In this document: piece after piece, positions 10,182 to 21,139 of the stretch | Numbering within the stretch: the first letter of the stretch is position 1 | Layout: every line of letters starts with the position of its first letter | Origin: Utricularia gibba | Taxonomy: Eukaryota > Streptophyta > Magnoliopsida > Lamiales > Lentibulariaceae | DNA length: 64,000 nt | NCBI GenBank assembly: GCA_002189035.1 | Contig: NEEC01000009.1 | Span: 2,914,001-2,978,000, forward strand | Reading direction: 5' to 3' | The notes under the pieces: generated by a model | What the model was told of the DNA's origin: nothing | Database searches by the model: none | The model's input: the letters and a program-made list of their open reading frames with translations, nothing else | Position numbers and translations under genes: made by a program

Positions 10182-12170
10182 TCAGTCGAGCTTGACGGAG
10201 GAGAACAAGTAATGCACGAACCAGAAGGAGGAGAGGAAGCCGACGGCGCCCGTCGCCAGCATGATCGCCAGCGCCATGAACAGAGAGTACCCGATGTACA
10301 GCATCGCCGACGCCGGCCCGCTCAGGCTCTTCAGATCGAAGATCAAGTAGTTGATCGAGTAGAAGAAGATGTAGATGGCCACTGATCCCGAGGCGAAGAA
10401 CGATTTCCACCACCATTTCCAATCCTCGACGCACAGATGCATATAGGTCAGAACCAGAGAAACCTCGGCGCACACCGCTACCAGTAGCGCCAGAACGATG
10501 AGGAGGAACCCGAAGACATAGTACACCCGCCCCATCCATAAGCTTGACATGATGAAGAAAAGCTCGATGAAGAGAGTTCCGAAGGGGAGAGTGCCGGCGC
10601 CGAGGACGAGTAGCCAGGATGGGTACTTTTGCTGCGGGATTTCTCTTGGGATTTGGTTGGTTCGAACTGGGTATTCGATGACCGGAGCTTTAGAACCCAG
10701 GTAACCGCCGAGGAGGGTGAGGGGGACAGAAACGCAGAACCAGAGTGAGATCAGGGCGAGGAAGGAGGAGAAGGGGATGGCTCCGGTGCTGCCACTGCTC
10801 CATAGCAAGAAATTCAGGATTGTCAGTATGAGGAAGGCGATTCCAGGGAAAAACCAGGAGACTTTCCAGGAGATTGAGATCCAATCATTGTATTCACCGC
10901 ACCACATGGTTCTCCACAATCGGACTCCGACATAGCCGGCAGCGAATCCCAGGATCATGTAGAAGAAGAGCATTCCTGTTAGAAGTGCTCCCCTTGAAGC
11001 TGGAGACATGAATCCCAAAGCTGCGAATAGAATAGTGACTAATCCCATTCCAAGAATCTGAATCCCATCTCCGACCATGACACACAGAAGGGATGGATCA
11101 TTGGGAGCACGGAAAACATCGCCGACGACAAGCTTCCATCCTGTTAACTCCTCGGTCATTTGGGCTTGCGCTTCTTTGTCAAGCTCTTCATACTTGGCCA
11201 GATCACGACGAACAGTTCTCATGAAGATCACGAGAACGATGCCAGCCAAGAAAGCAATGACAGTTAAAGAATTCAGAATTGAAAACCAGTGGACTTTGGC
11301 TCCTTCCATTTTCAGATAAGCATCCCATCTTGATGGCCACTTGATATCACTCTCCACAAAGGAGACCTCGTAGGAGAATGTGATCGGCTGGTTTACCCTG
11401 ATGGGGGCGGCAACAGCATTAGGGATGCAGTTGATTTTCGATGGGTACTTGTCGTACATTTTCAAGTTCTTTACAGATTCAAGATCGTGCTGGAAATTAC
11501 AAGGGACGACCTCAAAACCCACAACCATGTACTCAGGTGGAGCTTCTGATCCCTGATCCTTCTTGACATTGGAAACCATTGAAGTTGCATCACCAGATCC
11601 CATCACTCGAGTAGCAGCATCACTCTCCTCTTTCTTATGAACAAGAACATTGAATTTCAGGTGATTAAACACATAATAGTTCCTACCCACCTTAGCACCA
11701 ACAGGGTAACCAGTCCAACGTAACACAAATTTCTCTTTGTAAGTATACCGGATGGCGGGCAAGTTATCCAGAATCACATTCACCTGATACATCTCATCAA
11801 TCCTGGTTTTGAGAAGATTGAATTCATCAGATGATAAAGGCTTCGTCTGACAAAGAAACAACTCAGTCTCATTCTTGAACATCCTAAATCTGTATGGAGA
11901 ACTCTCAATCCTATCACCCATTAGCAGCTCACCAAGATTTTCAGCACTGTCCTTAATACCCGTTTCAGGCTGACAGAACGGCAAACTGTAGTATCCAAAA
12001 GGTAACTCTGTATCAATTGAGGTCAAGGAATTCACCTTCATATTCAAGAAATCCCCAACCCCATACTTATGAGGATAACTTCCTGGGAGATAAAACCCAT
12101 TTACAAGTTGACTACAAGTCAACACAACAAACAACACACAGATCTTCAACTTGCTAACGCAGCTCTCCAT
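10182..12170 (-). CDS. Transmembrane nine superfamily member, TMN11/12 type
   Basis: A single uninterrupted frame of 662 residues from the ATG at 12170. An N-terminal signal peptide ends near NGFYLPGSYPHKYGVGD. A lumenal domain of about 250 residues follows, with AENLGELLMGDRIESSPYRF, then nine predicted membrane segments starting near VHWFSILNSLTVIAFLAGIV. It ends SSVKLD, a KxD/E-type cytosolic signal used for COPI-dependent Golgi retention. Nonaspanins work in the endomembrane system and are linked to sorting of membrane proteins. The lack of coding introns fits the TMN7-12 type clades. The sequence just before the ATG looks like a splice acceptor (ag at 12183-12184), so a 5' leader intron is likely. 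A paralogue from another clade sits at 59.2-61.9 kb. Confidence 0.95.
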   Translation of the reverse strand: MESCVSKLKICVLFVVLTCSQLVNGFYLPGSYPHKYGVGDFLNMKVNSLTSIDTELPFGYYSLPFCQPETGIKDSAENLGELLMGDRIESSPYRFRMFKNETELFLCQTKPLSSDEFNLLKTRIDEMYQVNVILDNLPAIRYTYKEKFVLRWTGYPVGAKVGRNYYVFNHLKFNVLVHKKEESDAATRVMGSGDATSMVSNVKKDQGSEAPPEYMVVGFEVVPCNFQHDLESVKNLKMYDKYPSKINCIPNAVAAPIRVNQPITFSYEVSFVESDIKWPSRWDAYLKMEGAKVHWFSILNSLTVIAFLAGIVLVIFMRTVRRDLAKYEELDKEAQAQMTEELTGWKLVVGDVFRAPNDPSLLCVMVGDGIQILGMGLVTILFAALGFMSPASRGALLTGMLFFYMILGFAAGYVGVRLWRTMWCGEYNDWISISWKVSWFFPGIAFLILTILNFLLWSSGSTGAIPFSSFLALISLWFCVSVPLTLLGGYLGSKAPVIEYPVRTNQIPREIPQQKYPSWLLVLGAGTLPFGTLFIELFFIMSSLWMGRVYYVFGFLLIVLALLVAVCAEVSLVLTYMHLCVEDWKWWWKSFFASGSVAIYIFFYSINYLIFDLKSLSGPASAMLYIGYSLFMALAIMLATGAVGFLSSFWFVHYLFSSVKLD

Positions 12171-14359
12171 TTTCAGAGTCACCTACAGAGAAAACAACGA
12201 ATCAGTTTCTCACCAGCATGATGCTGAACTCATAAACAACTCCTGTAAGATTCTTGAATGACGACTGATGAAATAAATAGAGTAGAGAAGGACGTGCACA
12301 GATCAGGCTAAACAGTTCGTTGACATTTTTTGGGGTATGCAAGTATAAGTAGCACAGCGCATGCAATTGATTCTTCACTAATTCAATGAATTAATGCGCC
12401 CACTTAACTCACACCATTGTTTGGCCGGCTGCCTAATGCCTAAGGCAAAGATTCATTAATACTTAACACGGTCAACCACGAATATTAAAGTTGACTAAAT
12501 GGATATTTAAACCAATTATGTAAAACAAGTTGGGCACAAAGAATCTTCAACATGACTTACGTTGCATTTTTTCAACATATGACTTCACATTTAGTATCAT
12601 CCAAAAAAAACTAGAAAGAAAAAATTACTCGAAAGGTTAAAAAACAGTGGCATTCAACTTCTCCTCCATCCTGGATCAATAGCACTTAGGTCAATCACTC
12701 ACCTTTTAGCCTAGATATATTGGCAGCATACGAAATTGGGCGCTGCCCGAATATAGCTGTGGAGATGGATTTCGAGACATGATGTCGAGATTCGCTACCC
12801 ATTGGTTTGGACAGTTGAGTATGACGTAAAAAGTCAGCCATTTCTGCGGAGAATGCTTTGGGGCTAAGCTTACACCAGCCACCACATTTTATACGATCTC
12901 AACTGGACCTCCGCTGTCACATGCAATCATCAGCTTGTGTACATCCATTGCTTCGTCTGGAACTACCAAAATGGTCATCCAGATTTCACGTTCAAATCTA
13001 CACGAGGTTAGCACATTCATATTTTGAAGACAATTTGAGTTTTGCACAGACTGACCATAGGAACGTACACCACACAGAGAAACTGAGAAAGAAGATTGTT
13101 TCTATGTTCTGTAGAGCATAACGTGATGAATCAGACACGACGTGACATACCTTCTTTCTCTTAATGCCCATATACTTTCATGGGGGAAGAATAGGCCAGT
13201 TTCTCATGCTCAAATCGCGTAGAGAGGAGATGCAATTACCAGCAACTATCAATTGGATCCATGATCCTAAAACAAACAGATTTTGGTCAGCCTTAAACCC
13301 GTTGCTGCAATTTCAAATCTTGTCTAAAGAAAGGACTTCCCACTCCTCAATGAAGGTTTAAATCGAACATGCCAAAAATCATGATTACAGAAAGGGGAAA
13401 ATAATTAACAGCAACAATATTTCATCATCAACAACAGTTTCATTTTATTTTATTAAACCGGCATCATTATCAGCACTGAATCCAGAAGACTCCAGTTCTA
13501 AAATGAAACGACCTAAAAGAATGTGAATCACACCGACACCGCAATCAGTCTCCTACTCTAAGAATTAGAGCTTACCTATTCCGAGCCCATGACGAATAAT
13601 TGCTACATTCAACATGGGAGCCCCTTCGGTTTCCATAAGTCTCAATTGTTCTTGAATAACACCCCAGATCCAGAATCTACATAAAAAGAACCAAAACACC
13701 ATGCTTTTTCCCCAAATCATCATTGACGCCATCAATTTCAAAGCTTATAGGTCAAACATAATTCCACACACCCGATTCACAAATAACTTGCCTAATTTTG
13801 GGACAATTTGGTAGTTCACCAACAGAAACAAGAAACGGCCATTTCCTGGCTAAACAAAAAGGAACCCTTCCAGTTTCCAGTCACCAGCCGGCGTTGCCAA
13901 ATAAATTATAAGGTCCAAAATGCCCATATAATGGGCTGAGCCCAAATCCATTCGGGCTCAGCAACCGAGTATGGAGGTAGCCGTTGGATCGTGCAGTTAA
14001 AAACTAATTTTACACTCATACCAAATCCATGTTGGTCAATGCATCTTACTTCTTTTAATTAAAATTCATATTAATACAAAATACATCTTAACTCAATGCA
14101 TCTTTTTTTCTTAACCAAAATTGAAATCAATATGAAATTTATCTTGTTGGTGACATAAAACAAGCATTTCAATGTCATATTTAAATTACGAATTCAATAA
14201 GTCGAACGAGTATACTTAAAATTCAAATTAGATGAGTAGATATTCTTACAAGCATGTGTACACAACTGTGGACAAATTGCAATGAAATGAGGTACAACGC
14301 ATTCGGGACAAGCCGCTAGAACAGACCGTACAATAGGTACACAGCACAGCGGGCAGTCA
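12171..14359. other. 2.2-kb spacer with possible non-coding first exon of the TMN gene
   Basis: No coding exon is convincing here. The region upstream of the TMN gene contains a possible 5' leader exon (listed separately) and AT-rich DNA. Near 14000-14200 lies the 3' flank of the pectate lyase gene. Confidence 0.5.
13576..13900 (-). other. Possible non-coding first exon of the TMN11/12 gene
   Basis: On the minus strand the sequence reads ggaatag|gtaagctct at 13576, a strong 5' splice site, preceded by a GC-richer stretch with no long frame. The TMN start codon is preceded by a pyrimidine-rich tract and an acceptor at 12183-12185. Joining the two would give a leader exon and a 1.4-kb leader intron. 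The upper edge is a guess. This is inference from splice-site sequence only. Confidence 0.3.
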
Positions 14360-15691
14360 TCAGCAAGGAAGGCCTTCCCGGCAATGGAGCGCACCGGCGT
14401 CAGCGGTGATCGCCGCCACGGAGTAAGCTGGCTGAGCCTCGAGGCTCGAGGCCTTGCTGTAGCTGATGGTCGCATTGTCTCCCGAGGGAACGAAGTAGGC
14501 GCCGTTCATGAAGAGATCGCCATTTGATCTCCAGTTCCATCTCCTCCATCCCTCACTGTCACCCGGACTCAGTATCCTCTTTGTCACCTGTCGACAAGCA
14601 AAGAAAGTTCAGAGTCATCGGAGCTATGGTCTGATAAAAGGAAAAAGAAAGAGGATATCGAACCTCCTTTGTGGAAGTATTGTCTGCAGCCAGAAACCTG
14701 TTGCCCTGGCTGTAGATGGTCGGACTCGCGCTTCCTCCGATGGCGTACATTTTCCAAGACGTGTAGTCATTGTTAACTATGTGAAAGATCCCATGTCTAC
14801 ACCTTGGCATTCTCTGGGTGAGACCTTCTCCGAAACGGTTGTACGCCACGGTGACCCGCATGGCGGCGTCCCCTGCATAGGAATCGTTGTGCCCCAACAG
14901 CATCACCTCGTCGTGATGGGAGAAGTAGTTGTTGGAGATGGTGATGCCGGTGGAAGCCATGATCGCATCTATGAGGCCATCGGCGCAGCTAGAGAGCGAG
15001 TTGTGGTCGATCCAGACGTCTCTGGCGCCGGAGATCGAGATCCCGTCTCCGTCGGCGAGCCCTCTCCAGCCGTAGTGAGACGGGGAGCTTCTCACCATGG
15101 CGTTCCCCGTGGGCTTGCAGTCGTGGATGTGTATTCCGTGGATGATCACATTGCTCACGTTCTGGATGGTGATGCAGCCGCCGTTGGCGATGTGCACGTC
15201 GGCGCCTCGGCCGTCGATGGTCTTGAAGCTGTTGACGATCAGTTCTTGCTTCAGGGTGATCACCATGTCGCGCTCGAAGATGATCCACAGCGACCTTGAT
15301 TGCACGGCGGCGTGCCTGAGAGTCCCCGCCTTAGGGTTCACTGCGTCGTCGTCGCTTGGGTCTGTCACCACGTAATACTCGCCATCCCTACCCCCGACGG
15401 CGCTCCGGCCGAACCCGATAGCGCAGTCAGCCAGACGGCGACGATTGTTGCTCCAGTCCGGGTCGCACCGCCAGCAGTCGTCGATCTGGTTTCCCGTGCC
15501 ACCGCAGGAGAAGAAGCTCAGACTTCGTCTCTCGGCACCCCTTCTGCCAAGATAAACTCTTGTTAATATACACTTCCAGAAACCAAACCACAAATTCAAC
15601 CCCACAAGAAAACTTACCGGGGTTCGACCGGTGCCACCAGAACCCCCGTGAGCAAGATTGCATGAAGAACGGCGGCGAGTCTAGTAGACAT
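14360..15691 (-). CDS. Pectate lyase (polysaccharide lyase family 1)
   Basis: Three exons, 15618-15691, 14664-15543 and 14360-14587, all in phase, giving 393 residues. A short signal peptide ([20 protein letters not shown]) directs it to the cell wall. Next come [18 protein letters not shown], the calcium-site region with [20 protein letters not shown], and [30 protein letters not shown] carries the catalytic and substrate-binding arginines. All landmarks of plant pectate lyases are present. The enzyme cleaves de-esterified homogalacturonan by beta-elimination, needing calcium, in wall loosening, pollen or fruit tissue. A good TATA box lies 59 bases above the ATG. No damage seen. Confidence 0.96.
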
Positions 15692-16266
15692 GGTTGTGGG
15701 TCGTCTCCGATTCTCAACTTCTTTGAATGTGCAGAGGAATAAGGTCTCCCTTTTATAGAGGAAGAGGGTACAGTGTGTGGGATTTGGCCAACTCGGTTGG
15801 ACTTGGAAATACCGTTATATTCGCTCTTGTTTTCAGTCTCCTCAACATTTTCAACCTAAATTGGGGCTACTTTCAACTCCTTTCTTTCCATTTTCCTAAA
15901 ACTTAGAACTTTCAATGACTTCCAACCAAATACACAATCTAATATGATTCCAATTTCGATAGCGTCATCATAAATTTTTACACAAGAAATGTTACAGAAA
16001 AAATTAAAATAAGCATAAAGATCTTAGTATATGGTATTTTGTATTATTTAAGATGCGAATTGGAGTCAGAAGTCCAAGTTGCGGCATGCCAAGCAGTTAG
16101 CTTAGCCTCCACTAAGGCAATGATCTCCAAGAAGGTCAGCAGGCCCTGTGGGTTATCAGCAGAGAAACAGGAATGGGGCTCCATAAAGAATTCATTGGAA
16201 AGGAGGAGCATATGGTGAGTATTGGAGATTTCAAATGGAATACAGAAAGAACACATGGGATACAGT
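15692..16266. other. Spacer, pectate lyase promoter
   Basis: Contains the TATA box at 15750-15757 and upstream promoter DNA of the pectate lyase gene, then the 3' flank of NBP35. I see no gene. Confidence 0.5.
15750..15757 (-). promoter_or_regulatory. TATA box of the pectate lyase gene
   Basis: Minus strand reads TATAAAAG, 59 bases upstream of the start codon at 15691, a normal spacing for a plant core promoter. Confidence 0.7.
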
Positions 16267-18007
16267 TTACTTGGGTTCATCATCCGCCCCGACTGCCTTC
16301 AACAGCTTTTCGATGATGGCCTTCAAGGCCGCTGCTGCTGGCCGGAACTCAGCATCATCAAGGAAAGATCTTCCTTCTTCTGCGGCTTTGCAGAGCCGGG
16401 GATCCAATGGGACTTTCCCGAGGAACTCAATGCCCATGTCTAGGCACATCTTAGCCCCACCCCCACCGCTACTGTCGAATACCTCTTTGAAAGCCATCAA
16501 ACTCAACACCTCAGGAACCTTCTCCCTCAGACGCTCCATAACCCATGGGGTCATGTCCGTCTCCTCACCTGAATCTGTGAATCTCAAGAACCTGAGTTCT
16601 GGGATTGGTTGGTACAAGCCACTCATATTCTCGACCACTCCAAGAATCTTCACCCCCACCTTGTTGCAGAAGCTAACTTCTTTTCTCACGTCTATTAGGG
16701 ACACTTGTTGTGGGGTTGTGACGATTATAGCCCCATCGCTTCCAGTAGCTTGGAGGAGTTGGACGATTGTAATGTGCTCGTCTGATGTTCCGGGGGAGCA
16801 TCGATGATGAGAAAGTCGAGCTCACCCCAGTACACGTCCTTCAGGAACTGTTTGATCATTGCAGTTTTCCGGGGTCCTCTCCATATGACAGCTTCATCTG
16901 GATGAGGAAGCATGAAACCGATAGACATCACACCAATGGAACCACTGTTGGACTCTGTGTAGACAGGAGACCATCCAAGGCCACTCCGATAAATATCCTG
17001 CCCTTCGAGACCAAGCATTTTGGGGATGCTTGGGCCGCATATATCAATATCCAGAAGGCCAACCTGGAAATCCATAGCCGCTAGTGCAAATGAAAGTTGA
17101 GCTGCAAATGTACTCTTGCCAACACCACCCTTTCCAGATAACACAAGTATTTTGTGTTTCACAGTTGACATTCTTTCAACAATAGAGACCAGATCTGTTA
17201 GGAAAATCAAATGATTATAAGATCAATGCAATATGGATGTAGCCCAAGACATAATTAAAATGTCTTGCTGAACCATTAAAATGTAACTGGAATACAAGGT
17301 TTCTTGGTAAAACAGAAAACTAAGGAGAATTTGACACCAAATTATCAAAATCCTATAATTTCCAGGTTTATTGCCATTTGGACCTCCCCTAATACCAGAA
17401 ACATGCACTAATTCGTATCATGCAATTCACATCTCCTTTTTTACTATACCCCATTTTAAGGTAAACCCAACCCTGAGAATGGAAAAAAGTTCTATTATTT
17501 TGATGCAGGATTCAAATGATCAAAGATTCAAAGCTCCTCTCTCGACACTCAAAATCAGGATTCGAAAATCGTCACAAAATGAAGGATACAGGATTGACAA
17601 AATTAAATCTTATTAGTTCAAGCTTAAATATGGAACATCTTCATCAAGCAAATAAATAGTTCAGAGATGGTTATAACAGTTTAAGATGACAATATCATTA
17701 ATTTTCACAGCCATAAACAACAGAAAATTTGGCGGAGGAGAAAAAAGACGCAGAACAAACCAGGATCAGGCCCTTTAGGAGCAGTAGAACAAGCCTCCTG
17801 ATTGGGGCATCCTGCACAAGCATCTGATTTTCCAGCAGATTCAGATTGTGGTCCAGGGCAGTCTGAGAAAAAAAAAACCCAACTTAAACAACACAAAACA
17901 CAGCGACAAGCCGGCCAATAGTAAAAATAATAAAACAACATACGTTCATTCGCGTTATCCGGTATCTCGTAGTCTTTATTTCCCATCTTCGCTTGTGCTA
18001 CAGACAT
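16267..18007 (-). CDS. NBP35: Cytosolic Fe-S cluster assembly scaffold NBP35, frameshifted in this sequence
   Basis: Three exons: 17944-18007, 17761-17862, 16267-17194. The intended product is about 364 residues. The N-terminal cysteine cluster reads [20 protein letters not shown] and then [11 protein letters not shown], the 4Fe-4S site that distinguishes NBP35 from CFD1. The deviant Walker A is [20 protein letters not shown], followed by [14 protein letters not shown] and [19 protein letters not shown]. It is a P-loop ATPase scaffold of the cytosolic iron-sulfur pathway and feeds clusters to nuclear and cytosolic enzymes. At the conserved DAPPGTSDEH block the run at 16792-16796 has five G where six are needed, so the frame breaks after DAPP and the last exon is one base short. 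The rest ([31 protein letters not shown]) continues in the next frame. NBP35 is essential, so sequence error is likely. Confidence 0.92.
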
Positions 18008-18659
18008 TGGAAAGAAGGCTTTTTTCTGGACCCTCTACCTCTTTCTTCTGCAACAGCAAAAGATGAAAATTTCAGCGATGTCCGAGCCTAAAAATAAAGA
18101 AACCCTTTTTCGCTTAGCAGACGAGGAGAACGACTTAACATATTACGGTAAATGACTTTGGAAGTTTAATTTCTAGCAAAATCATTCACAAAAACGAATG
18201 AGGGCACACCCACCTGCGAAACCTTCGGAAAAAACAGATTCTCGAGGAGACGAAGCCGTTGCGGGATACCGAGGCGATGATCCTTCGATGTGATCAACAC
18301 GAGGGGATGAAGATGGATTTAGTAAGTGGGCTTTACCTAGGGTTTTATTACCAGAAGCCCGCTTTCAAAACCGGGTCGGGTTTGAATTTTTATTTAGTAG
18401 CCCATTTTAGGAACAATTCAATTTAATATTTTTTTTAAAAAACTGAAATTTTAAATAATTATTTTTTGGAATATATTTATAATAAATTTACAACTTATTT
18501 AAAAAAATTCATTACCTTAATTGTTGTAATTGGGAAAATACTTGAGTGCATCCATACTTCTAGTGGAAAAGGAAAAAGTTCTGGAACCATCCAACAAATA
18601 CAAAACTCCCTCCAAGTAAAACAGAAGCAGCAGCAGCAGCAGTCACTGTGCATGAACTC
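18008..18659. other. Spacer with CAG repeat
   Basis: NBP35 leader and promoter lie at 18008-18360. A gttgcag acceptor just above the NBP35 ATG hints at a leader intron. The 3' untranslated region of HPPD follows, with a (CAG)5 run at 18628-18642. No gene seen. Confidence 0.5.
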
Positions 18660-20426
18660 TCATGAGGCTGCTGCAGCCTCTAGCATCTTCTCATACTCTT
18701 CAATAGACTTGAAGAGTTCAGAGAAGTTCCCCTTCCCAAATCCTCCACACCCACCCTTCTGATAAACATTGCCTCCCTCATCTTTCATCAGGCACCCTAC
18801 TCTCTGAATAATCTCTATGAACAGCGTTGGCCTGCAAAATGAAGAAGATGATGATGATGGAGTTGCCATGAAGTGCAGACATGGCTTTTGCATATGCTTT
18901 ATGCAAGTTTTGGGAGAAAGAGCAGAAGAAGTAATAATCACTGAACATGATGATGGCTGTCTGTAACAAAACAATGGACACTACCGCAGGAAGCTGTAAA
19001 AGCAAGAACTACTCTCCTTGTCCTAGGTGTGAAGAAATGATGATCATCATCATGAATAAGCAACACTCTGATGTAAAAAATCAAGTTCTGAAGCAGCGCT
19101 CTCCTGTATGGAATTATAAACAACTGCCGCTGAAACATACCTGTCACCAACAGGCTTGGTGAAAATTTGAAGTAATGTTCCCTGGTCATCTCTGTCTACC
19201 AGGATTCCCAACTTCCTGCATTCTTCTATCTGTGTGTCATTTAGAACATCCCCGGCTCTAGCTTTCAAATTGTTGTAGTAAGTAGGCGGAGGAGAAGGCA
19301 TGAACTCAAACCCCCAAACTGCATTCTTCCTCATCTCCCTCAGGGTGGTGAAAATGTCTTCACTTGCCAATGCCAGATGCTGTACTCCAGGCCCTTCATT
19401 GTGCTCTAGATAAGTCTGTATTTGGCTCTTCCTCTTCGTCCCCAGAACTGGCTCATTCATAGGCAACAACACATTCTCCTCATTATTGGCAAGAACAATG
19501 GAGTTTAACCCACTCTCCAAAGTTCCAACGTCTTCAGCAGTGAATTCTGCAAACTCATGAAACCCTGTGAACTTCTTCACGTAATCAACTGCGGATCCAA
19601 GTTGATGTACATTTCCTACGGCATGATCAAGCCTCCTCAGACCGAAGTCCAGTTTGGACAATGGACTTTCACTGTTGATCGGCTCAAAACCAGGCAAGAA
19701 ACCATCATTGGAAGCTTGTGCGTCATCAGCATAGCTTACAAAACGCAATACAGAATCCCCATATAAATGCACTTCAGCAATTGTTGTTTTATTGTCGGAC
19801 AAAAGAATCGGGGAAGCTACCGGTATAGCGCCATGGGAAACAGACTCGGAGAAGGCGGAGTGAGCGGAATCGACCAGAATAGCTATCGCCCGAACGCCGA
19901 GGCCATGGGAGGAAGTGAAGGAGCGGTGGGCAGAGACAGAAAAGGTTGGAATTGAAGCCGAGGAGGAAGCCGCGAGGGTGGAGGAGTAGGGAGCAGTAAA
20001 CAGGAAATGAAGTTGACCGGAGCGTAGCAAATAGGAGGCATGGACGGAGTTTCCTGTGGAAAGATCGGATTTTAGGACGAGGGGCATTCCTAGGCCCAGG
20101 GAAAATCGGCGAGCAACATTGGTGGCGTCGCTGCACCAAAATTCAACGTGATGGAAGCCAAGGACACGAAAAAGATCGGTCTTGGGGTTTGGTCGTGTGA
20201 AATTGGAGAAACCTAGCAGCGCCGGCTCCGATTGAATAGAGGGCGGCTGTTCCGATTGAATAGAGGATTCATCCATTTTTATCGGGGAGTAGGAGCAGCA
20301 GCGGAAGGAAGTCTTGGTCGAACGTGTAAGCTTGGTGCGGCGACATCGGTAACCTAACGGCGACAAACATGGGGAGGAAGCGGAGTGATGCAGGTGCAGC
20401 AGAGGGTTAACGGAGGTAAGCAACAT
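18660..20426 (-). CDS. HPPD: 4-hydroxyphenylpyruvate dioxygenase
   Basis: Two exons, 19141-20426 and 18660-18831, in phase, giving 485 residues. The enzyme turns 4-hydroxyphenylpyruvate into homogentisate, precursor of plastoquinone and tocopherol and also part of tyrosine breakdown. The N-terminal vicinal-oxygen-chelate half has FHHVEFWCSDATNVARRFSL. The metal ligands are the His of RRLDHAVGNV, the His of GVQHLALASEDIF and the Glu of LFIEIIQRVG in exon 2. The C-terminal YQKGGCGGFGKGNFSELFKS helix region is complete. Relative to the usual start there is an extra 50-residue Ser/Arg-rich leader before an internal ATG at 20276 (MDESSIQSEQ), which looks like a plastid transit peptide. Two starts could give plastid and cytosolic forms. 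I recognise the enzyme with high confidence; the dual start is inference. Confidence 0.96.
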
Positions 20427-21139
20427 GAATCTGGTTTCTTCGAGTGAACACGATATTCAGAGCTATCCAGTTGCAGATGAAGCTGAATCAACCTTGCACA
20501 CAAAATATTCTGCAATGGAGCAACAACACAAGAAAACCACAGAACAGCTGCTTGATAAACCCTTCCGTCCGGATTCCTCTCCTCCTCTATTCCTTCACCG
20601 CCGTGTGAAGCTTCCCTACCCAAAAAAACCCCTTTTTCACTGAGCAGAGGTGAATGAACCAAACTGCAGAACGTGATCCAAAAATTCAATCTTCTACCAA
20701 AACCAGTTACTAAAACGATGGGGTCAAAGGGATGCGGAGGAAAACTGACGGCGACAACAGTTTCTGGGAAATATTCTATTTCATCATCTTTCTTTACGTG
20801 GCGGCTTGGATATGGAGATGGTGGTGATCTAATCCATTGCAACTAGAAACTCATCTCTGAACCGTAAACCGTAGAGAGCTGAACCTCATTTACTGTAGAA
20901 AAATTAATCACCATCCAGAATACGACTATATGCATCTGAGACTAGCTCATCTAGCTGAAACTGGATTGGGGCTGCTGACGAAAAAGGAACTAAGGACTGT
21001 AAGGAGACGTGCTCAGAAACTGTGGGTGTGATAATCAAACCATACAATATAACATCCCGAAAAGAAAAAAAGAAAAAGAAAAACGCATGTACATCAACCA
21101 CACGAAGATGGGATGGGATGCTGCATCCTATAAACAGCT
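20427..21139. other. Spacer between HPPD and synaptotagmin genes
   Basis: Upstream region of HPPD and 3' untranslated region of the synaptotagmin-like gene. No gene seen. Confidence 0.5.

Noticed and set aside
12858-13361. Two plus-strand frames of 65-87 codons
   Set aside because: No recognisable domain, and they lie in what is probably the TMN leader intron.
14508-15299. 263-codon plus-strand open frame
   Set aside because: Antisense of the conserved pectate lyase exon 2; GC-rich coding DNA leaves the other strand open by chance.
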